Shown: positions 39,558-48,423 of the stretch, piece after piece | How positions within the stretch are numbered: position 1 is the first letter of the stretch | How the letters are laid out: each line of letters starts with the position of its first letter | Assembly (NCBI RefSeq): GCF_003325355.1 | Contig: NZ_CP030850.1 | Coordinates: forward strand, 4,643,501 to 4,707,500 | Length of the DNA: 64,000 bases | Direction: 5' to 3' | DNA from: Runella rosea | Lineage (GTDB): Bacteria > Bacteroidota > Bacteroidia > Cytophagales > Spirosomataceae | Made by a program: the position numbers and the translations under genes | The notes under the pieces: generated by a model | What the model saw: only the letters and a program-made list of their open reading frames with translations | What the model was told of the DNA's origin: nothing | Databases searched by the model: none

Positions 39558-39944
39558 ATGGAACGTCGTCAAATCATTCCGTACAACCCTAAACTCAAAG
39601 AAATAGCCCGACAATTACGAAATAATAGTACTTTATCAGAAGTGTTATTGTGGCTTGAATTGAAGGGGAAAAAAATGAGAGGGTACGACTTTCACCGACA
39701 AAAACCGATTGACAATTATATCGTTGACTTTTTTTGTCATGAGCTGATGTTAGTAATTGAAATTGATGGAATCAGTCATACGTGGGAAGAAGTAGCCGTG
39801 AATGAGGAAATTCGTCAACGAAAAATAGAAAGCTTTGGAATACAATTTCTAAGATTTGACGACAAAGAGATAAAACAAAATATGAGTTTTGTCTTAAATA
39901 CAATTCACGATTGGATAGTTGAAAAAGAAAAAATCCCCTCTTGA
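39558..39944 (+). CDS. DUF559 (Vsr/restriction-endonuclease-like) protein
   Basis: A 128-residue protein of the DUF559 family, related to the Vsr/very-short-patch nuclease fold. Features: ARQLRNNSTLSEVLLWLELKG, KMRGYDFHRQKPIDNYIVDFF (catalytic Asp in NYIVDFF), LMLVIEIDGISH (acidic EIDG), and FGIQFLRFDDKEI. A PD-(D/E)xK active site is therefore plausible. The ATG at 39558 is chosen; a GTG at 39543 falls inside the repeat. The TGA stop lies within the downstream palindrome, so gene and repeats are fused into one unit. It interrupts the metZ-cysH block. Nuclease activity and any role in repeat spread are inferred. Confidence 0.85.
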   Translation: MERRQIIPYNPKLKEIARQLRNNSTLSEVLLWLELKGKKMRGYDFHRQKPIDNYIVDFFCHELMLVIEIDGISHTWEEVAVNEEIRQRKIESFGIQFLRFDDKEIKQNMSFVLNTIHDWIVEKEKIPS

Positions 39945-39973
39945 GAGGGGTGTCACGAAGTGACGGGGTGTGT
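39934..39973. repeat. Third REP-like unit, overlapping the DUF559 stop codon
   Basis: CCCCTCTTGAGAGGGG (39935-39950) is followed by stem GTCAC-GAA-GTGAC (39952-39964) and GGGGTGTGT. It has the same layout as the units at 39455-39545 but a different stem sequence that still pairs. Confidence 0.75.
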
Positions 39974-40022
39974 TTAGATAAAAAGGAATTTATAAAAAAG
40001 AACACTTATTGCAACGGTACCC

Positions 40023-40736
40023 ATGATACTCACCGAAACACATACAACAGAATCGTTACTTAGTTTACTCAACGGTAAAACCGAAGTGGAAGCATTGCGC
40101 CTTTTGGCCGAAACGTTTCCCGGACAGGTGGCTTTTTCGACCAGCTTGGGCTATGAAGACCAAGTGATCACGGATATGATTTTAGCCAATGGAATTGACA
40201 TCCGAATCTTTACGCTAGATACGGGCCGCATGTTTCCCGAAACTTATCTGACGCTCCAGAAAACCAATAATCGCTACGATACCAAAATCGAAGTGATGTT
40301 CCCCAAAAACGAAGCCGTTGAACAACTGCTGACCGAAAAAGGGCCTTTGAGTTTTTACGAATCCATCGAAAACCGCAAAGAGTGTTGCTTTATTCGCAAA
40401 GTAGAACCTTTGAATCGTGCGCTGAAAGGTGTGAAAATTTGGGTGACGGGTATCCGCGCGGAGCAATCACCTAACCGCACTGATATGCAGGCCATTGAGT
40501 GGGACGGAGGACATGAATTGTTTAAATACAATCCACTTTTGCCTTGGACATTCGACCAAGTAAAAAGCTACGTGAAGGCGCACAATGTGCCTTATAACCC
40601 ACTGCATGATAAAGGGTTTGTAAGTATTGGCTGTGCCCCTTGTACCCGCGCCATCCAAGAAGGAGAAGACTTCCGCGCAGGCCGCTGGTGGTGGGAAGAT
40701 GAAAGCAAAAAAGAGTGTGGGTTACACGCTAAATAG
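40023..40736 (+). CDS. cysH: Adenylylsulfate (APS) reductase of the CysH family
   Basis: A 237-residue cytosolic enzyme reducing activated sulfate to sulfite. The PP-loop-like region is AFSTSLGYEDQV near residue 38, with LDTGRMFPETY near 67. The 4Fe-4S ligands of the APS-using subgroup are present: Cys121-Cys122 (KECCFIRK) and Cys204-x2-Cys207 (GCAPCTRA). The C-terminal redox Cys232 is in KKECGLH. The iron-sulfur cysteines indicate APS rather than PAPS as substrate, which fits CysN lacking a fused APS kinase. cysD follows after 58 nt. Confidence 0.94.
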   Translation: MILTETHTTESLLSLLNGKTEVEALRLLAETFPGQVAFSTSLGYEDQVITDMILANGIDIRIFTLDTGRMFPETYLTLQKTNNRYDTKIEVMFPKNEAVEQLLTEKGPLSFYESIENRKECCFIRKVEPLNRALKGVKIWVTGIRAEQSPNRTDMQAIEWDGGHELFKYNPLLPWTFDQVKSYVKAHNVPYNPLHDKGFVSIGCAPCTRAIQEGEDFRAGRWWWEDESKKECGLHAK

Positions 40737-40794
40737 AAGAGAAGGAATCCCCCGTTCTTTTAAAAGTAAATTACAAAATCAGACACGATAAATC

Positions 40795-41727
40795 ATGTCC
40801 AATATCCAAAGTCCAGAGTCTATTGTCCAACGTCAGGACTATTTAGACCAACTCGAATCCGAAGCCATTTACATCATGCGTGAAGTGGCAGGGCAATTTG
40901 AGCGCCCCGCGTTGTTGTTTTCGGGCGGTAAAGATTCGATTACCCTTGTACGTTTGGCCCAAAAAGCCTTTGCTCCTGGTAAAATCCCTTTTCCATTGGT
41001 ACACATCGATACAGGACATAATTTTCCTGAAGCAACTCAGTACCGTGATTGGTTGGCCAATGAAGTAGGAGCAAAGTTGATTGTACGTCAGGTCGAAGAT
41101 ACCATCAAAGCCAAAGGGCTGAAAGAGCAAACGGGTAAAAATGCTACGCGTAACTGGCTTCAGACCTTTACATTGCTTGATACCATCGAAGAATTTGAAT
41201 TTGATGCGTGTATCGGTGGGGCGCGTCGTGACGAAGAAAAAGCCCGCGCCAAAGAGCGTATCTTCTCTTTCCGCGATGAATTTGGTCAATGGGATCCTAA
41301 GCGTCAGCGTCCTGAATTGTGGAATTTGTTTAACGGCAAAATCAGCAAAGGCGAAAATGTACGTTGCTTCCCGATTTCCAACTGGACCGAGCTCGACGTG
41401 TGGTCATACATTGAGCGCGAAAAAATTCCGTTGCCTAGCATTTATTTCTCGCACCAACGCGAAATGATTTTGCGCGATGGTAATTTGTTGGCCAATGCCG
41501 ATTTTATTTTCAAAGATGAAAACGACGTAATTGTAACCAAGACCGTTCGTTTTCGCACGGTAGGTGACATGACTTGTACTGCGGCGGTAGAGTCGGATGC
41601 CGATACGATTGAGAAAGTAGTCAACGAAATCAAAGCAACGCGCATCAGCGAACGTGGCGAAACCCGCATCGACGACCAACAAACCGAAGCGGCGATGGAA
41701 GACCGTAAAAAGGGAGGATATTTTTAG
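40795..41727 (+). CDS. cysD: Sulfate adenylyltransferase subunit 2
   Basis: A 310-residue ATP-sulfurylase catalytic subunit. PP-loop LLFSGGKDSITL starts near residue 40, followed by HIDTGHNFPEATQYRD near 72-87, GARRDEEKARAKERIFSFRD near 141-160 and PISNWTELDVWSYI near 193. It forms APS from sulfate and ATP with the GTPase CysN, the next gene. Length matches E. coli CysD. The 111-nt gap to cysN is unusually long and holds repetitive non-coding sequence. Confidence 0.97.
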   Translation: MSNIQSPESIVQRQDYLDQLESEAIYIMREVAGQFERPALLFSGGKDSITLVRLAQKAFAPGKIPFPLVHIDTGHNFPEATQYRDWLANEVGAKLIVRQVEDTIKAKGLKEQTGKNATRNWLQTFTLLDTIEEFEFDACIGGARRDEEKARAKERIFSFRDEFGQWDPKRQRPELWNLFNGKISKGENVRCFPISNWTELDVWSYIEREKIPLPSIYFSHQREMILRDGNLLANADFIFKDENDVIVTKTVRFRTVGDMTCTAAVESDADTIEKVVNEIKATRISERGETRIDDQQTEAAMEDRKKGGYF

Positions 41728-41728
41728 C

Positions 41729-41830
41729 GTTTACAGCCAACAGTAGGCAGTTCACAGTCAGATGAACGGTCTAAAAATAGAACTAACTGTAAACCTCTCC
41801 GGCGACCCCGTGTGAAACGTAAACTGTAAA
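41729..41830. other. Repetitive spacer between cysD and cysN
   Basis: GTTTACAG (41729-41736) and CTGTAAAC (41787-41794) form an inverted repeat, with a further GTAAACTGTAAA at 41819-41830. The rest (CAACAGTAGGCAGTTCACAG) looks like decayed tandem repeat. Significance unclear. Confidence 0.35.
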
Positions 41831-41838
41831 TTGAACAA

Positions 41839-43086
41839 ATGGACATTCTAAGATTTATAACCGCAGGTAGTGTTGACGACGGAAAAAGTACGTTGATTGG
41901 CCGCTTGCTTTACGATACAAAAAGCATTTTGGCCGACCAAATGGAGGCCGTAGAGCGCGCCAGCAAAACCAGAGGTGACGGCGAAATTGACTTAGCACTG
42001 CTGACCGACGGCCTTCGTTCGGAGCGGGAGCAAGGCATTACCATCGACGTAGCCTACAAATATTTCCAAACGCCCAATCGCAAGTTTATCAGCATTGATG
42101 CGCCCGGTCACATTCAGTACACCCGCAATATGGTAACGGGGGCCTCCAATGCAGATTTGGCCATTATTTTGATTGATGCCCGGCAGGGAGTGGTGGAGCA
42201 AACACGTCGTCATTCGTTGATTGCGTCTTTGTTAGGCATTCCTCATATTGTGGTAGCGGTCAATAAGATGGACTTGGTGGGTTATTCAGAAGATGCGTTT
42301 CTGCAAATTGCCCAAGAATACAAAAAACTAGCGGATAAACTTGGTATTAAAGACCTGAAAATCATCCCTGTCAGTGCGTTGGCGGGTGATAACATTGTGG
42401 ATAAATCGGAAGCCATGCCTTGGTATACGGGCGAAACAATGCTGCATTTTCTCGAAAATGTCAACGTGCTGAACGACCTGAATTTGACCGATGCACGTAT
42501 GGCAGTGCAATACGTACTGCGTCCGCAAACCGAAGAATTACACGATTATCGTGGCTATGCGGGACGAATTCAAAGCGGAGTTTTCAAAAAAGGTGATTCT
42601 ATTACCGTTTTGCCTTCAGAACAAACCTCCAAAATCGCCAGAATCGAAGTCTATGGCGAAGAAGTGGAAGAAGCTACGGCTCCGCAATCAGTAACGATAT
42701 TGCTGGAAACTGACGTGGACATCAGCCGGGGAGATTTAATCAGCGGTGCGGGCAATCAGCCGATTTTGAGTCAAGACGTTGAAGCCACTATTTGTTGGAT
42801 GGACGACCGAAAAGAGTTGAAAGTGGGTAATAAATACACCCTGCAACACGGAACAAGCCTAGTACGTTGCTCTGTCAAAGGCATTGAATACCGCATTGAT
42901 GTAAACAATTACGAGCACTTGGAAGACATCGAAAGCCTCAAGCTAAACGACATCGCTAAAGTGACGCTCCGCACGGCAAAACCGCTTGCCTACGATTCAT
43001 ACCTGAAAAATCGGGCCAACGGCGCCGCTATTCTGATTGATGAAACTTCCCACGTAACCGTCGGTGCGTGTATGGTAGAAGCCTAA
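41839..43086 (+). CDS. cysN: Sulfate adenylyltransferase subunit 1 (GTPase)
   Basis: A 415-residue EF-Tu-like GTPase that drives APS formation by CysD. P-loop GSVDDGKSTLIGRLLYD (residues about 9-25), ITIDVAYKYF, G3 DAPGHIQYTRNM, G4 VNKMDL, G5 VSALAG. Beta-barrel domains follow (about 230-415). There is no CysC (APS kinase) extension; the protein ends after the EF-Tu-like domains. This agrees with direct APS reduction by CysH. A terminator follows. Confidence 0.97.
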   Translation: MDILRFITAGSVDDGKSTLIGRLLYDTKSILADQMEAVERASKTRGDGEIDLALLTDGLRSEREQGITIDVAYKYFQTPNRKFISIDAPGHIQYTRNMVTGASNADLAIILIDARQGVVEQTRRHSLIASLLGIPHIVVAVNKMDLVGYSEDAFLQIAQEYKKLADKLGIKDLKIIPVSALAGDNIVDKSEAMPWYTGETMLHFLENVNVLNDLNLTDARMAVQYVLRPQTEELHDYRGYAGRIQSGVFKKGDSITVLPSEQTSKIARIEVYGEEVEEATAPQSVTILLETDVDISRGDLISGAGNQPILSQDVEATICWMDDRKELKVGNKYTLQHGTSLVRCSVKGIEYRIDVNNYEHLEDIESLKLNDIAKVTLRTAKPLAYDSYLKNRANGAAILIDETSHVTVGACMVEA

Positions 43087-43133
43087 TTATATTTTTTGTC
43101 GTCCTGAAAGGACCTAATACGCATGAATTTGAT

Positions 43134-43170
43134 AAGCCCTCAATTTCTTTCGAAGTTGAGGGCTTTTTTA
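43134..43170 (+). terminator. Intrinsic terminator after cysN
   Basis: Arms AAGCCCTCAA (43134-43143) and TTGAGGGCTT (43156-43165), then TTTTTA. A small hairpin GTCCT-GAA-AGGAC (about 43100-43112) precedes it. Confidence 0.8.
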
Positions 43171-43269
43171 TAGCAGTCGTAAACAGGTGGGTACGGGAAT
43201 GTTGATGTCGTAATTCCCCGCAACTTTGTAACTTTCCAATAAAACCAAGATTATTCCCCTTTTATACCT

Positions 43270-44646
43270 ATGAAAACCCTGCTGTCTAGTCAAAATTTGT
43301 CGGCGCTTGGAGTGGTATTATGCCTGACAACGCCCCTTTTGGCGCAACGAAACGTGACCAATGCCAATGACTCCAATACGCCTTTGCATTTGCTGCAACC
43401 CGATTATCCAGTACCTTACGGGATTGTGAAAACCGAGGAAGTAAAGGGGGTATTGGATAGAATTCACGGATATTTAAACAATGTGACTCCTGCTGCCTTT
43501 GTCAATGCCAAAACGGGTGAAGTCCTGACCGATTTATCCAAAATTGACGAAAATACCGCCTTGCAAAAAGGCGATTATCGCTTGGTTAGCTATGAATGGG
43601 GCGTTACCTACGGAGGTATGTTGTTGGCAAGTCAGGTAACGGGAGATAATCGCTACAAAGAATATACGGATAAACGATTGGCTTTTATCGCCAATGCCGC
43701 TCCGTACTTCAAAAAAACGACCGAAGAACATGCAGATTGGGGAACGAAAGGTCCGCTGCGTGGTTTATTGATGCCCCATGCTTTGGACGATTGTGGGGCC
43801 ATGTGCGCTGCTATGATTAAGGCCACTCGTGAAGGGAATAAGTCAAATTTGCGCCCGTTGATTGACAGTCACATTAATTATATTCTGACCAAAGAACACC
43901 GACTAAAAGACGGTACGCTAGCCCGCAATCGTCCCCAGCCCAATACCCTTTGGTTGGATGATATGTTTATGGGCGTACCCGCACTTGCGCAAATGGGCAA
44001 GCTGACGGGCGACAAAAAATACTACGACGAAGCCGCTAAACAAATACTGCAATTTGCGGGTCGGATGTTTAACAAAGAAAAAGGTGTATACATGCACGGT
44101 TGGGTCGAAGGCATGACTGAGCACCCGCAATTTCACTGGGCCAGAGCCAATGGTTGGGCGATTTTGACCAAAGTTGAAGTGCTGGACGTGTTGCCCGAAA
44201 ATCACCCATCGCGCCCTGCGATTTTGGCTTTGTTGAAAGCGCACGCCAAAGGATTGGCATCCTATCAATCAGGGTCAGGTTTTTGGCATCAATTGCTCAA
44301 CAAGGAAGATTCCTATCTGGAAACGTCGGCCACGGCGATTTATACTTATGCCATCGCTCGTGCCATCAATAAAGGCTGGATTGACGGCTTGGCGTATGCA
44401 CCTATGACGCTGTTGGGATGGAATGCCGTGGCAACCAAAGTGAATGAAAAAGGCCAAGTAGAAGGAACGTGTGTAGGAACAGGCATGGGTTTTGACCCTG
44501 CTTTTTACTACCATCGTCCCATCAGCCCTTTTGCGGCGCATGGCTATGGGCCCGTGATTTTGGCGGGAGCTGAGGTGATTAGTTTGTTGAAAAACAAGCA
44601 GTTCGAAATCAATGACAGCTCAGTGCAGTTGTTACAAAAGAAGTAA
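43270..44646 (+). CDS. GH105 unsaturated rhamnogalacturonyl hydrolase (long form)
   Basis: A 458-residue exported glycosidase (signal MKTLLSSQNLSALGVV to PLLAQ). The (alpha/alpha)6 barrel of GH88/GH105 is shown by YEWGVTYGGMLLASQ, MPHALDDCGAMCAAMI, NTLWLDDMFMGVPALAQ (catalytic-type Asp), FHWARANGWAI, and YLETSATAIYTYAIARAI. These enzymes hydrate the 4,5-unsaturated galacturonyl end left by lyase cleavage, releasing it from rhamnogalacturonan fragments. It opens a block with a PL11 lyase and a second GH105, so the two GH105s probably cut different fragment ends or side-chain forms. Confidence 0.9.
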   Translation: MKTLLSSQNLSALGVVLCLTTPLLAQRNVTNANDSNTPLHLLQPDYPVPYGIVKTEEVKGVLDRIHGYLNNVTPAAFVNAKTGEVLTDLSKIDENTALQKGDYRLVSYEWGVTYGGMLLASQVTGDNRYKEYTDKRLAFIANAAPYFKKTTEEHADWGTKGPLRGLLMPHALDDCGAMCAAMIKATREGNKSNLRPLIDSHINYILTKEHRLKDGTLARNRPQPNTLWLDDMFMGVPALAQMGKLTGDKKYYDEAAKQILQFAGRMFNKEKGVYMHGWVEGMTEHPQFHWARANGWAILTKVEVLDVLPENHPSRPAILALLKAHAKGLASYQSGSGFWHQLLNKEDSYLETSATAIYTYAIARAINKGWIDGLAYAPMTLLGWNAVATKVNEKGQVEGTCVGTGMGFDPAFYYHRPISPFAAHGYGPVILAGAEVISLLKNKQFEINDSSVQLLQKK

Positions 44647-44689
44647 ATTCATTGATGTTATTTAACACCTACTCTATAATGGCAAGAAT

Positions 44690-46531
44690 ATGAAGTGGAT
44701 TCATCTGACCGTATATTGCTGCCTGACGTTACTGACCCACACCTTTGCTCAACGGCAAATGGAAGCCCTCAACCGAGGTGTTGTAGCAGTGCCTACTGCC
44801 GAAGGAAGCATGTTTATTAGTTGGCGGCTGTTAGGCAATGACCCTGAAAGTGTAGCTTTTAATATCTATCGGAACAAGGAAAAACTAAATACCAAGCCAA
44901 TAGATAGTAGTAATTTTACGGACAAAAATCCCGTCGAGGGGGCTGTTTACAGCATTCGAATGGTGCTGAAAGGGTTAGAACAGAAAAATGCAGCAACGGC
45001 ATTAAGTTTTAAACAATCCTACTTAGAAATTCCTTTGCAAATTCCTCCTGGCGGTACCACCCCCGACGGAAAAACCTATACTTACAATGCCAACGATGCA
45101 AGCGTTGGGGATTTGGATGGCGACGGCGAATACGAAATCATCCTGAAATGGGAGCCTTCCAATGCCAAAGACAATTCCCAAGATGGCTACACGGGTAATG
45201 TGTTTTTAGATGCTTATAAACTCAACGGCATACGATTGTGGCAAATTGATTTGGGTAAAAATATCCGCGCGGGCGCCCATTATACGCAGTTTATGGTATA
45301 TGACTTAGACGGAGATGGCAAAGCTGAAGTTGCCTGCAAAACTGCAGATGGCACCACGGACGGCAAAGGAAAACCCATCGGCGATGCTTCAAAAGACTAT
45401 CGAAATGCCCAAGGAAGAGTTTTGGAAGGGGCCGAGTTCTTTACCATTTTTGACGGGCAAACGGGCGCAGCGCTGGCTTCAACCGAATATTTGCCGAGCC
45501 GATTTCCGATTGACAGTTGGGGCACCCCCGAACACAATGACCGAAACGGTAATCGGGCGGACCGCTTTTTGGCGTGTGTAGCCTATCTCGACGGCCAACA
45601 ACCCAGTGTCGTCATGTGCCGAGGTTACTATGCCCGTACCGTGTTGGCAGCTTGGGATTGGCGTAATGGAAAATTAACCTCACGTTGGGTATTTGATACT
45701 AAAAATGGCTTTCCTCAATACGAAGGACAGGGAAATCATAACCTCACCGCTGCCGACGTAGACAAAGACGGCAAAGATGAAATTGTATTCGGCGCAATGG
45801 TCGTGGATGATAATGGAAAAGGGTTGTTTACAACGGGTTTTGGGCACGGGGATGCCATCCACGTGAGTGACTTAGACCCCACGCATGAGGGATTGGAGGT
45901 ATTTGGCATTCACGAAAACAAAGATAAGGATGCTACCCGCCCAGGCATGGCGCTGTATGATGCCAAAACAGGCGCAACTTTGGTTAGAACCGCCGAAGGA
46001 AAAGACGTAGGTCGAGGCGTAGCTGCCGACATTGATCCCGTGCATTTGGGCGCAGAACTGTGGGGTGGGATGATGGTAGATGGCAAAAGTCGCTTGCTAA
46101 GCATAAAAGGCGAAGATATTGGCGAAGCGCCTAGTTCCGCTAATTTTCTGGCGTGGTGGGACGGTGATTTGGGTCGTGAATTGCTTGATGGAAACCACAT
46201 CGACAAATACAAAGGCAGTCGCCTGCTCACCGCCGAAGGTTGTACCTCTAATAATGGCACCAAATCTACGCCTGCGCTCAGCGCGGATTTATTCGGAGAT
46301 TGGCGCGAAGAAGTTATTTTTAGAACCAACGATAACAAAAATTTGCGGATTTATTCGACCACCATCCCGACCGAACATCGCCTGGTCACGCTCATGCACG
46401 ACCCACACTACCGACTTAGCATTGCGGCTCAAAATGTAGCTTATAATCAGCCGCCTCATACGAGCTATTACTTGGGCACTGGTATGAAAAAAGTACCTAA
46501 ACCTTTAATCAAGGTGGTTAATAAAAAATGA
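44690..46531 (+). CDS. PL11 rhamnogalacturonan lyase
   Basis: A 613-residue exported lyase (signal to TFAQ). An N-terminal Ig-like domain (VAVPTAEGSMFISWRLLG, about 25-120) precedes the eight-bladed propeller of PL11. Repeated calcium loops are visible: VGDLDGDGEYEII, YDLDGDGKAEVACKTADGT, AADVDKDGKDEIVFGAM and LSADLFGDWREEVIFR. It splits the rhamnose-galacturonate bond of pectin rhamnogalacturonan I by beta-elimination, producing the unsaturated ends that GH105 removes. 43 nt after the first GH105 gene. Confidence 0.95.
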   Translation: MKWIHLTVYCCLTLLTHTFAQRQMEALNRGVVAVPTAEGSMFISWRLLGNDPESVAFNIYRNKEKLNTKPIDSSNFTDKNPVEGAVYSIRMVLKGLEQKNAATALSFKQSYLEIPLQIPPGGTTPDGKTYTYNANDASVGDLDGDGEYEIILKWEPSNAKDNSQDGYTGNVFLDAYKLNGIRLWQIDLGKNIRAGAHYTQFMVYDLDGDGKAEVACKTADGTTDGKGKPIGDASKDYRNAQGRVLEGAEFFTIFDGQTGAALASTEYLPSRFPIDSWGTPEHNDRNGNRADRFLACVAYLDGQQPSVVMCRGYYARTVLAAWDWRNGKLTSRWVFDTKNGFPQYEGQGNHNLTAADVDKDGKDEIVFGAMVVDDNGKGLFTTGFGHGDAIHVSDLDPTHEGLEVFGIHENKDKDATRPGMALYDAKTGATLVRTAEGKDVGRGVAADIDPVHLGAELWGGMMVDGKSRLLSIKGEDIGEAPSSANFLAWWDGDLGRELLDGNHIDKYKGSRLLTAEGCTSNNGTKSTPALSADLFGDWREEVIFRTNDNKNLRIYSTTIPTEHRLVTLMHDPHYRLSIAAQNVAYNQPPHTSYYLGTGMKKVPKPLIKVVNKK

Positions 46532-46575
46532 TGCTTTGGCATAGGGAGAATTGAAATATCAAATTATAAAGGTTA

Positions 46576-47046
46576 ATGAAAATACGAGGCTGGAAACGTA
46601 GGATTATTCATATAGAAAAGTGGTTCGAAGCAAATGTTTTGCCTGATTTAGAGCACTTTGAAAAGCAGAATAGTGATTACGTTAAAATCTGGATAGACCC
46701 ATTTTATAGGCTTAATAAAACGAATCCGCCGTTGTGGTATTTCAGATTAATCACCAAAAAAATGGTGCTGATTTTTGAAAATTGGGAGAGTGAATTTCAA
46801 AAGCAAGGTGCTGATTATGATTTGCAACTATGGATTTTTGAAAAAGAATATATCCGCAGTGAAGTAGTTTGTGCAAAAGCTAATAGACGAGACTATTTTG
46901 ATAAATCGTCTATTTTCAAGGAATTACCAATTGAAAAATTCGGAAAGCATTTACAAAACCTTCATTGGGAGTATTGCGAAGTAATTGGCGAAGACGAAAA
47001 TGACCTGCCTTACAAAATTGATAATGTTTGGGTAGGCCGTAAATAA
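46576..47046 (+). CDS. Hypothetical protein, 156 residues, inside the pectin block
   Basis: Not recognised. A soluble protein without signal peptide, rich in aromatic and charged residues (KRRIIHIEKWFEANVLPDLE, PLWYFRLITKKMVLIFENW, LHWEYCEVIGEDENDLPYK). The DNA is AT-richer than its enzyme neighbours. It is on the same strand 44 nt after PL11 and 20 nt before GH105, so it is cotranscribed, yet its cytosolic look does not fit exported enzymes. It may be an inserted gene carried in the operon rather than part of pectin use. Confidence 0.65.
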   Translation: MKIRGWKRRIIHIEKWFEANVLPDLEHFEKQNSDYVKIWIDPFYRLNKTNPPLWYFRLITKKMVLIFENWESEFQKQGADYDLQLWIFEKEYIRSEVVCAKANRRDYFDKSSIFKELPIEKFGKHLQNLHWEYCEVIGEDENDLPYKIDNVWVGRK

Positions 47047-47066
47047 ACATTCAAATTCAATAATCT

Positions 47067-48188
47067 ATGAAATCAATAAAGCTTTTCGTTTGCCTTTTAT
47101 TCATCGCTTCCACGACCTTGGCCCAAAAACTCCCCCCAAAAAAGGAGCTTTTGAAAGCCATGACGTCGGCCAATGCTTATTTTATGAACAAATGGCCTGA
47201 TGTGGGTAAGCCTATCGTGGGAAAGGACCGTACGCGTCCAAGCAACATCTGGACGCGGGGTGTATACTACGAAGGACTGATGGCATTGTACAAACTCGAC
47301 CCCCAAAAAAGCTATCTTAACTACGCCATTTTGTGGGGAGAAGCGCACAAATGGGGTTTGCGCAATGGAATTACCACCCGCAACGGCGACGACCAATGCT
47401 GCGGCCAAACCTACATAGATTTGTACCTCATGGATAAAAAAGAGGAGCGCATTCGTGACATCAAAGCCTGTATGGATAACATGGTCAACAGTGACAAAAA
47501 AGATGATTGGTCGTGGGTAGATGCGCTGCAAATGGCCATGCCCGTTTTTGCAAAATTGGGCGTGCTGTACAACGACAATCGATATTACGAAAAAATGTAC
47601 GAGATGTATATGTTTACCAAAAATCAGCACGGCGACAAGGGCCTTTACAACCCCGCCGAAGGGCTCTGGTGGCGTGACAAAGACTTTGACCCACCTTACA
47701 AAACTCCAGGAGGAAAAAATTGCTATTGGTCGCGAGGGGATGGCTGGGTGGTGGCCGCTTTGGTGCGAGTGTTGGACATTATGCCCAAAGACGCCCCCCA
47801 CCGCGACGAGTACCAAAAGACTTATTTGGAGATGATGCGCGCCCTTGCACCGTTACAACGCGCAGATGGCTTCTGGAATGTAAGTTTGACCGATGAAACA
47901 GATTTTGGCGGCAAAGAATTGACTGGAACGGCGCTGTTTGTGTACGGAATGGCGTGGGGAATGCGCAACGGCTTGTTGGATAAAAAGACCTATCAACCCA
48001 TCGTAGCCAAGGCCATGAATGCCATGCTCAAAGACTGCGTACATCCCAATGGCTTTTTAGGATGGGTACAAGGAACGGGCAAAGAGCCCAAAGATGGGCA
48101 GCCGTTGAGCTACGAGAAAGAACCCGATTATGAGGATTTTGGCTTAGGATGTTTCCTGTTGGCTGGCACTGAAGTAGCGAAATTGTAG
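47067..48188 (+). CDS. GH105 unsaturated rhamnogalacturonyl hydrolase (YteR-like)
   Basis: A 373-residue exported enzyme (signal MKSIKLFVCLLFIASTTLAQ). It has the compact YteR-like length. Asp-containing signatures are NGDDQCCGQTYIDLY and WSWVDALQMAMPVFA (the catalytic Asp of Bacillus YteR lies in the second), with YWSRGDGWVVAALVRVLDI and ELTGTALFVYGMAWGMRNG lining the barrel. It releases unsaturated galacturonate from rhamnogalacturonan disaccharide. Last gene of the block; two hairpins follow. Confidence 0.93.
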   Translation: MKSIKLFVCLLFIASTTLAQKLPPKKELLKAMTSANAYFMNKWPDVGKPIVGKDRTRPSNIWTRGVYYEGLMALYKLDPQKSYLNYAILWGEAHKWGLRNGITTRNGDDQCCGQTYIDLYLMDKKEERIRDIKACMDNMVNSDKKDDWSWVDALQMAMPVFAKLGVLYNDNRYYEKMYEMYMFTKNQHGDKGLYNPAEGLWWRDKDFDPPYKTPGGKNCYWSRGDGWVVAALVRVLDIMPKDAPHRDEYQKTYLEMMRALAPLQRADGFWNVSLTDETDFGGKELTGTALFVYGMAWGMRNGLLDKKTYQPIVAKAMNAMLKDCVHPNGFLGWVQGTGKEPKDGQPLSYEKEPDYEDFGLGCFLLAGTEVAKL

Positions 48189-48216
48189 TTTTACCCACCT
48201 GATAGCTGTTTTGTTT

Positions 48217-48253
48217 CCCAAGTCCTGATTTTCGTCAGGATTTGGGGTTTTTT
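48217..48253 (+). terminator. Intrinsic terminator after the second GH105 gene
   Basis: Arms CCCAAGTCCTGA (48217-48228) and TCAGGATTTGGG (48235-48246, with a G-U pair), then GTTTTTT. Confidence 0.8.
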
Positions 48254-48314
48254 AGGTGCGGTCATCAAATGGTTCCTTACATTGGCATAAAAAAACTAAA
48301 GGTTAATACAAAAA

Positions 48315-48340
48315 AATCCTGCGGACATCCGCAGGATTCT
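48315..48340. terminator. Second hairpin, likely terminator of the GntR gene
   Basis: Arms AATCCTGCGG (48315-48324) and CCGCAGGATT (48329-48338) with loop ACAT. A run of A on the left makes it a good terminator for minus-strand transcription. Confidence 0.65.
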
Positions 48341-48423
48341 TTTGTTCATCTGTTCCTTTCGATAATTATTCATTTTTAACTCTAAACGGTATTCTCAATG
48401 TCATGCGTTATCTTTTGATTTCC

